6,553 nt of DNA from Defluviitaleaceae bacterium (GTDB lineage Bacteria > Bacillota > Clostridia > Lachnospirales > UBA5962): contig WQZK01000106.1 of the NCBI GenBank assembly GCA_009780765.1, forward strand, positions 1 through 6,553. Direction: 5' to 3'. Made by a program: the position numbers and the translations under genes. This document shows, in pieces, positions 1 through 3,735 of this stretch (position 1 is its first letter; each line of letters opens with the position of its first letter). The notes beneath the pieces were generated by a model. That model did no database searches. It saw nothing but the letters and a program-made list of their open reading frames with translations, and was not told where the DNA came from.

Positions 1-568
1 TAGATATAGTCCTTTTGCACAGCATATTTCAACGCACTGTTTGTATTTGCGTGAAATTTGTGGATAGTCATAGCCTTAATTTCGTTTAGTTTTTCGGCAT
101 AAAACTTATTGATGTCATCGGCAGTTAACTCCTGTAGCATAATACCTTGCTTGCGAAAGTATGGAACTATGCCTTTTTGAACGTTTAGTTGATATCCGCC
201 AAAGGTAGTTAATTTAACCTCAGGCCTTATCACCTCAAGCCACTCTTCCCTACAAATCAGCAAAGAGCATATACTCTGAGCTAACTTTCCCGTTAATACG
301 ATTTACTTCAATTTCCTGCATTTTTATTGCTTCGTGTAACATACCTTCCGCTCGCTTCCTATTGCCTTTAACAATAAGTCCAGTAGATATGGATTTTCTG
401 TAACGCTTTCTTCCTATAATTTGTCCATGTAAGTTTCATGTGTAAAATGCCACGCACTTCAGCTACATGTCCTGTAACCCTAATTCTTTCTTTTCTCAGA
501 AGTTTTGCTTCGCAAAACCCGCCTTTGGCGGCTCGACTTCTTTCGAGTTCATGTAGATAGTCTGCCAT
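1..568 (-). pseudogene. int: Tyrosine recombinase (integrase) N-terminal half, frameshifted, partial
   Basis: This is the N-terminal part of a conjugative-transposon or phage-type tyrosine integrase, read on the minus strand. The ATG at 568-566 has GAGG six bases upstream. Three reading frames must be joined. The first (568 to 416) ends with VRGILHMKLTWTNY. The second (414 to 253) reads GRKRYRKSISTGL then VKGNRKRAEGML, typical of the arm-binding domain, and ends at TAG 252-250. The third (251 to 1) begins REEWLEVIRPEVKL and contains the core-binding (SAM-like) segment LTADDINKFYAEKL and HKFHANTNSALKYAV. Each junction fits a 1-nt insertion (or 2-nt loss), near 415 and 252. The catalytic domain with R-H-R-Y would lie beyond the left edge and cannot be assessed. 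A hairpin-rich element interrupts the first segment in frame. The gene follows an excisionase-type HTH gene, the usual xis-int order. The family assignment is from recognisable sequence pattern; loss of function is inferred from the two frameshifts. Confidence 0.8.
495..547. repeat. Compact palindromic element inserted in frame within the integrase
   Basis: An outer stem AGAAGT (498-503) / ACTTCT (536-541) encloses two perfect hairpins: GTTTTGC-TTC-GCAAAAC (502-518) and CCGCC-TTT-GGCGG (519-531). A third possible stem is CTCGA (532-536) / TCGAG (543-547). On the minus strand the element is translated in frame as about 15 residues, SRAAKGGFCEAKLL, between ordinary integrase N-terminal residues. 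Its GC-rich core is unlike the surrounding AT-rich sequence. The form is that of a small mobile palindromic repeat (REP/MITE-like, comparable in concept to Rickettsia palindromic elements that sit in coding frames). No second copy is in this window, so repeat status is inferred. Confidence 0.55.
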
Positions 569-684
569 TTCAAACCTCAATCTCCTATATCGCAGATATT
601 GTCCACTTACTATTGGCATATAACCAGTATAGTGCATTGAACAACACTATGCAGCCCCTAAAATCATTTTTACTAAGGAAATCT

Positions 685-918
685 TTATGCCCTTTGCTCT
701 TCGGACATAGATACATCAAAAATATGTACATATCTAATTACATTCATTTTAGGAATACGAAACGCACTTCCTATTTTGAAGGATTCTATCGTACCTTCAC
801 GCAGTAAACGATGCACTGTTTTTGTGCTTATACTAAGCAACCTGCTAACTTGCTTTACATCAAGCACATCTGGATAGTCTTTAAAAACGACTTTATAAAT
901 TTCTTGTGAGCTTGTTAT
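685..918 (-). pseudogene. Excisionase-type helix-turn-helix DNA-binding protein (start codon decayed)
   Basis: This is a small MerR-like/HTH_17 DNA-binding protein of the sort that serves as excisionase or directionality factor beside integrases. The core LDVKQVSRLLSISTKTVHRL is the helix-turn-helix, and the segment REGTIESFKIGSAFRIPKMN is the wing, with the family's G-x-x-F/W-R-I/V-P signature. About 18 family-like residues (from the Q in SSQEIYKVVFKDYPD onward) precede the only standard start, GTG 867-865. The true N-terminus is therefore near 918, where a strong AAGGAGG is followed seven bases later by ATA rather than ATG. From there the protein would be 78 aa, a normal size. The integrase lies downstream on the same strand after a 116-base gap that holds a small hairpin (ATAGTG/CACTAT, 629-650). 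It may still be weakly expressed from ATA or GTG; I judge it decayed because its neighbours are. Confidence 0.65.
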
Positions 919-925
919 TATTTAT

Positions 926-932
926 CCTCCTT
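926..932 (-). promoter_or_regulatory. Strong Shine-Dalgarno for the HTH gene, locating its lost start
   Basis: On the minus strand the sequence reads AAGGAGG, an essentially perfect Shine-Dalgarno. It is followed by seven bases and then ATA at 918-916. No ATG, GTG or TTG lies in frame at a usable distance; the nearest is GTG 867-865, about 58 bases away. This places the ancestral start at 918 and suggests a single ATG to ATA change. Confidence 0.6.
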
Positions 933-952
933 AAACTTAATTTCATTTTTCA

Positions 953-1008
953 AATGTAGAAGGATACTACAGATTTTTGTTGCTACTTTGTTACATATCT
1001 TCTACATT
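953..1008. promoter_or_regulatory. Inverted repeat upstream of the HTH gene, possible operator or Xis-type site
   Basis: A perfect 10-bp inverted repeat, AATGTAGAAG (953-962) and CTTCTACATT (999-1008), has outer ends 56 bp apart. It sits directly upstream of the HTH gene's ribosome binding site. The left arm also forms a smaller dyad TGTAG-n7-CTACA (955-971). There is no adjacent T-tract, so it is not an obvious terminator. Binding by the HTH protein or another element regulator is an inference from position. Confidence 0.35.
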
Positions 1009-1030
1009 CCTCCAACAATCTTGATGGTAT

Positions 1031-1216
1031 TTACTCTTTACTTTGCCTTTCAGCACACATCAGAAATGTATCTGGGTTATAGGTATGCTCGTAAGCATAT
1101 ATGCTCTAAGAAAAGTAACCCCTCGATTTCCTATCTTTTATAAATTTTTTGACTGTTACTATGCATGAAGTAACTTTGCATTTTGGTAGTGCATTTAATG
1201 CCGTACTCCTATAAGC
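1031..1216 (-). pseudogene. C-terminal remnant of an unrecognised mobile-element gene with an in-frame TAG
   Basis: A minus-strand frame ending at TAA (1033-1031) reads ALNALPKCKVTSCIVTVKKF, IKDRKSRGYFS, then TAG (1108-1106), then SIYAYEHTYNPDTFLMCAER and QSKE. The residue composition looks like real protein on both sides of the TAG, and the frame is continuous. I therefore read it as the tail of one gene carrying a nonsense mutation. I do not recognise the family. It lies just upstream of, and co-oriented with, the HTH and integrase genes, so it probably belonged to the same integrative element. Its upstream part ends where the IS21 istA fragment begins (about 1215-1250), which suggests that the insertion or a deletion removed the rest. 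A perfect TATGCT-CGTA-AGCATA hairpin (1084-1099) lies inside it. Confidence 0.4.
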
Positions 1217-1538
1217 TCCTCTTAAATTAACTCTACTATCTACAATAGTAGATGATGGTAACGAAGCACTATTCGATTATGCTTTGGAATTAGCTTATGA
1301 ATATGGAAAACTAGATACTGATAATATCAGACAATGCTATATGTTCATATCAAGACCAGAGCATCACCCAACTCCACTTACATTATCATCTGAGGCAACA
1401 CTATCAAACTACAGTCCCAATTTATCTGTTTACGATGTGCTATATTCTGGTCATATGGAAATGAATGAACAGTCGACAATCAAGGAAATGTCGGCGGCAC
1501 AAGATCAAACAGTAGCAACGTTAGGAGGTGTTCGTTAA
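1215..1538 (+). pseudogene. istA: IS21-family transposase IstA, C-terminal fragment
   Basis: Only about the last 108 codons of a protein normally around 400-500 aa remain. The open frame follows a TAA at 1212-1214 and contains STIVDDGNEALFDYALELAY, then EYGKLDTDNIRQCYMFISRP and the YSPNLSVYDVL tail, the pattern at the end of clostridial IstA proteins. The DDE catalytic domain is absent. The first usable start, TTG 1284, has no reason to be genuine. The TAA stop (1536-1538) abuts the ATG of istB, and the istB ribosome binding site (AGGAGG, 1523-1528) lies inside the istA end, the usual istAB operon arrangement. Confidence 0.75.
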
Positions 1539-2378
1539 ATGAATAATCCTCAAACCATCGAAGCTACTATGCGAACCCTAAAGCTAGGCGGCCTTGCCAA
1601 GGAGTGTCGGAGCGCTCAATATTATAATCCTGAGCAATATATGCAGGAACTTTTAGATATTGAGATTAAAGAGCATGAAGCAAACCGTATGGCAAGAGTG
1701 ATTAAGCAAGCTGGGTTTAGGGTCATCAAAGCTTTGGATGATTTTGTTTGGAAGCCAATCATTGAAATTCCTGCAACCATCACCTGTGAACAGATAGAGA
1801 ATGCAGACTTTGTGCCTAAAAAAGAAAATCTTGTGCTAATTGGTGCATCTTGAACGGGTAAGACTCATTTAGCTACAGCCATAGCATTAAAGTTATGCCA
1901 GCAAGGTCGGCATATTAGGTTCTTTACTGCAACAGGACTTGCTAATATTTTATTAGAAAAGCAGTCGAAAGGCACGTTAACAAACTTCATGAATTCCTTG
2001 CGAAAAGTTCAGCTACTTGTTTTAGATGAGCTTGGCTTCATCACACTTCACAAAGAAGCTAGTGAACTCCTATTTCAAGTGGTATCTGACTGCTATGAGC
2101 AAAAGAGTCTTATTATCACCTCAAATCTTGAATTCTCACAGCGGAATACAGTATTTGGCAATGATAAGCTAACGCCTGCTATGATTGGTCGCTTAATACA
2201 TCATAGTCATATCCTTGTATTCTCTGGTCCAAGTCATAGAATTAGAAGAGTCAATGCAACAACAGAAAAAAGTCGGTCGATAAACAACAGAATAAAAGTC
2301 CAAATTTCGTGGTCGGAAGTTAAATTAAAATTGTTAAACGCTACAATTTTCGCGGCCAAAATGGGGTGCCACCCATAG
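1539..2378 (+). pseudogene. istB: IS21-family helper ATPase IstB with a nonsense codon in Walker A
   Basis: IstB is a DnaC-like AAA+ ATPase that assists IstA in target selection. The ATG at 1539 follows AGGAGG by ten bases. The IstB N-terminal domain (TMRTLKLGGLAKECRS) runs into LVLIGAS-stop-TGKTHLATA. The Walker A motif should be GASGTGKTH, but codon 105 (1851-1853) is TGA where GGA is expected. The frame continues unbroken with Walker B LLVLDELGF (codons about 159-167) and the sensor region LIITSNLEFSQ followed by MIGRLIHHSHILVFSG. Homology ends near SHRIRR; the remaining codons run through the IS terminal repeats to TAG 2376-2378, so the usual stop is also lost. A one-base GGA to TGA change explains the break. 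At least the ATPase is dead unless TGA is read through. Confidence 0.85.
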
Positions 2379-2526
2379 ATGCCAATAGGCTGCCTATTGG
2401 CATCTATGGGCGAATAATCAACACCCTAAACAATATCAGTAACATAGCTAACATATCAAATCTTGGTGCTGAGAACTGCTACAGGTTTTTGTGGCCAAGT
2501 GCTACACTTTTTACTGGACAAAGACA
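2301..2526. repeat. Reiterated right-end repeats of the IS21 element
   Basis: A degenerate motif recurs in direct orientation. It appears as CAAATTTCGTGGTCGGAA (2301-2318), CAATTTTCGCGGCCAAAA (2344-2361), CAGGTTTTTGTGGCCAAG (2482-2499) and a more diverged copy, CACTTTTTACTGGACAAAG (2505-2523). The last three are preceded by GCTA, giving GCTACA at 2340, 2478 and 2501. Multiple internal copies of the terminal repeat are characteristic of IS21-family ends and are thought to be transposase binding sites. The outermost copy sets the right end at about 2526. Confidence 0.6.
2372..2410. repeat. Perfect 39-bp palindrome inside the IS21 right end
   Basis: CCCATAGATGCCAATAGGC (2372-2390), a single T (2391), then the exact reverse complement (2392-2410). 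The arms are 19 bp with no mismatch. A smaller palindrome, GGGTG-C-CACCC (2364-2374), overlaps the left arm, and ATGGG at 2361-2365 could compete for pairing. There is no T-tract after it, so it is not a standard intrinsic terminator. It separates the first two end repeats from the last two. Confidence 0.8.
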
Positions 2527-2730
2527 ATGGACTGTGTTGAAAAAGAAATATTAATGTAATTACAATGTATCTTTTGTAGAATAATACTATTGACAAAACA
2601 TATATAGTGTGATAAGTTTTAAATATGAATTAAAAGATTTAATATTTTTGAAACACCAACTAAAAGATTTGATTCAATATAAAGCTCTTGATTATCTGAA
2701 TATAGTTGCATTAATTATGATGATCTTCTA

Positions 2731-3087
2731 TTGAATGCATCGATAAAATTATGCTCATTTGATTATTTTCATAATCGCTTTTCTGATAACGAAGCAACGG
2801 AAAAAATAAATGAATATTTGGAATTACTTAATGTTCAGTATTGCATGAAAAAAACTCTAAGTTGTGCTAAAGAACACGAACCTATAAGTTTTAAGTATGA
2901 CTATAAAACAAGATGGGGAAACTCGCACAACAAAAAAGAAATTCCGAATTGGCTTAACATCATCAGAGAACACAATGCATTTGGTCATTCGGAAATACCT
3001 ATGTGGTTTGAAGGTGAGTTCAGGCGAGAACTACCTAATACACTTGGCTTTGGTATTGTTGATTTGCTCGACAATAAAAATCTATAA
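2731..3087 (+). CDS. Unrecognised protein, probable gene fragment
   Basis: I do not recognise this gene. From TTG 2731 it would be 118 aa, but the frame is open back to 2692 (LSEYSCINYDDLL) and there is no ribosome binding site at 2731. The frame at 2594-2697 looks coding and compatible (SFKYELKDLIFLKHQLKDL then IQYKALDYL). Joining it to the main frame near 2697 by a one-base shift gives a longer, lysine/leucine-rich start. That start might be GTG 2609, although a perfect TTGACA (2590-2595) with only a weak -10 (TAAGTT, 2613-2618) overlaps it. The tail is hydrophilic with aromatic residues (YKTRWGNSH, PNWLNIIREHNAFGHSEIP, MWFEGEFRRELP, FGIVDLLDNKNL). There is no signal peptide or membrane segment. 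It starts close to the IS21 right end, so truncation by the insertion followed by decay is likely. Its function is unknown. Confidence 0.45.
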   Translation: MNASIKLCSFDYFHNRFSDNEATEKINEYLELLNVQYCMKKTLSCAKEHEPISFKYDYKTRWGNSHNKKEIPNWLNIIREHNAFGHSEIPMWFEGEFRRELPNTLGFGIVDLLDNKNL

Positions 3088-3311
3088 AGTAGATTATACA
3101 TGTGATGTACATTGCAACTGAACCTCTAAATAGTTTTTCAAGTATAAGGGTCATGAAGGATACGTGAAATCTGATAATGAAAGAGCCAGCACAGTTAGAA
3201 AAAATGTAAAAAATACGACAAATAGTGTTTTTATCAAACTTAATGATAATAGAGTTCGCTAAAAACACAGGAATAATAATCTGAATAAAATGGCTATGTT
3301 GAAAAAGTCCA

Positions 3312-3341
3312 GAAAACCGCTATGGCGAATGGCTGGTTTTC
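3312..3341. repeat. Stable imperfect hairpin, possibly a degenerate IS end or minus-strand terminator
   Basis: GAAAACC (3312-3318) pairs with GGTTTTC (3335-3341). Continuing inward, GCTAT (3319-3323) pairs with ATGGC (3329-3333) with one T-G wobble, a bulged T3334 and a five-base loop. On the minus strand it is followed after five bases by TTTTT, so it could terminate leftward transcription. The flanking GGCTATGTTGAAAAAGTCC (3292-3310) resembles terminal repeats of several transposon families; that resemblance is only an impression. Confidence 0.4.
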
Positions 3342-3497
3342 CGAAACTGAGATTAATTAACAGTCTAGTATAATGTCATATTATCCATATTTTGCCAATT
3401 AAGAACAGTGACTATAGTGTGTAGTTTAGAAAGGTTTGTGACATTTCTACTTTTATAGTATAGCAGCACTATGGGATAGAAAAGAAGGAAGGTCAAA

Positions 3498-3584
3498 GTG
3501 AGAAAAAGTAAAGCGTTTCTAGATAAATTAACAATTGTTAATGCTTTTAAACAATTCAGTGACGAATGTAATGTAAAATTATAA
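3498..3584 (+). CDS. Possible 28-aa small ORF or gene scrap
   Basis: GTG at 3498 is preceded by GGAAGG (3488-3493) at a workable distance. It opens a short frame reading (V/M)RKSKAFLDKLTIVNAF then KQFSDECNVKL and ends at TAA 3582-3584. The composition is protein-like (basic start, amphipathic middle), but the length is near chance and I recognise no family. It could be a small leader peptide or the start of a truncated gene. The 16-bp palindrome at 3527-3542 lies inside it. Confidence 0.2.
   Translation: MRKSKAFLDKLTIVNAFKQFSDECNVKL
3527..3542. promoter_or_regulatory. Perfect 16-bp palindrome upstream of the kinase operon, possible operator
   Basis: ATTAACAATTGTTAAT is an exact palindrome about 190 bases before the kinase start. 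Its size suits a dimeric helix-turn-helix regulator, but AT-rich palindromes also arise by chance in this background, so the call is tentative. Confidence 0.25.
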
Positions 3585-3657
3585 CAAAAAATAAGACTAA
3601 TAGATGTTATGAATAGTTATAAAATGAATTTTGTCTAAAAATTGTAACAAATTATTC

Positions 3658-3686
3658 TTAACAGATGTGTTATTGTGTAATAAACT
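3658..3686 (+). promoter_or_regulatory. Candidate sigma-A-type promoter of the kinase-receiver operon
   Basis: TTAACA (3658-3663, five of six to TTGACA) is followed after 17 bases by TAAACT (3681-3686, four of six to TATAAT). This would give a 5' leader of about 40 bases to the kinase ATG. A short dyad TTATT-GTGT-AATAA (3670-3683) overlaps the spacer and -10 region and could take part in regulation. Such matches are common in AT-rich DNA, so confidence is low. Confidence 0.3.
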
Positions 3687-3735
3687 AACCTTAAAATAAC
3701 ATAAACTCCTTCAAATACTTACTTAGGGGTAAAAC

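Larger units (their letters stand above)
1215..2526 (+). mobile_element. Left-truncated IS21-family insertion sequence
   Basis: This element contains the C-terminal part of istA, an adjoining istB with a nonsense codon, and a right end with several copies of the reiterated motif typical of IS21 ends. The last copy finishes GGACAAAGACA, and the CA at 2525-2526 fits the conserved terminal dinucleotide of the family. No matching left inverted repeat and no istA N-terminus are present. The left boundary (about 1215-1250, at a 7-bp inverted repeat CTACTAT/ATAGTAG at 1233-1251) is therefore probably a deletion junction. With most of istA missing, the element cannot be autonomous. The family is confident; exact ends are approximate. 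Confidence 0.8.
3088..3735. other. Long mostly non-coding stretch between the orphan gene and the kinase operon
   Basis: There is no convincing gene of normal size on either strand. The stretch holds a strong hairpin (3312-3341), a perfect TATAAT (3369-3374) behind a weak CTGAGA 16 bases upstream, a 28-codon ORF of doubtful reality (3498-3584), a 16-bp palindrome (3527-3542) and a candidate promoter for the kinase operon (3658-3686). Its very AT-rich composition and scattered stops suggest decayed sequence plus the operon's upstream regulatory region. Confidence 0.5.

Noticed and set aside
505..807. 100-aa plus-strand ORF
   Set aside because: It lies opposite the integrase and HTH genes, has no family resemblance and starts inside the palindromic element; it is a shadow.
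1084..1099. TATGCT-CGTA-AGCATA hairpin as a terminator
   Set aside because: Six AT-rich pairs with no T-tract on either strand, and it lies inside a likely gene remnant.
1851..1853. TGA read as glycine (alternative genetic code)
   Set aside because: The GGA-expected codon in Walker A fits the code used by some candidate phyla, but the receiver gene ends naturally at TGA, the 778-codon kinase uses no in-frame TGA, and neighbouring genes show ordinary decay.
2366..2554. 62-aa ORF beginning in the 39-bp palindrome
   Set aside because: It is composed of palindrome and IS end repeats, with no ribosome binding site; a chance frame.
2631..2670. Direct repeats TAAAAGATTT (2631, 2661), considered as the start of a CRISPR or iteron array
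   Set aside because: There are only two 10-bp copies, explained by the repeated KDL codons in the probable coding frame.
3035..3268. 77-aa minus-strand ORF with hydrophobic stretches
   Set aside because: It overlaps the end of the orphan gene and AT-rich non-coding DNA; the apparent hydrophobicity reflects T-rich codons, and it has no start signals.
2535..3307. Direct repeat TGTTGAAAAAG at 2535-2545 and 3297-3307
   Set aside because: Only 11 bp are shared in AT-rich DNA and the flanks differ; not enough to call a target-site duplication or element boundaries.
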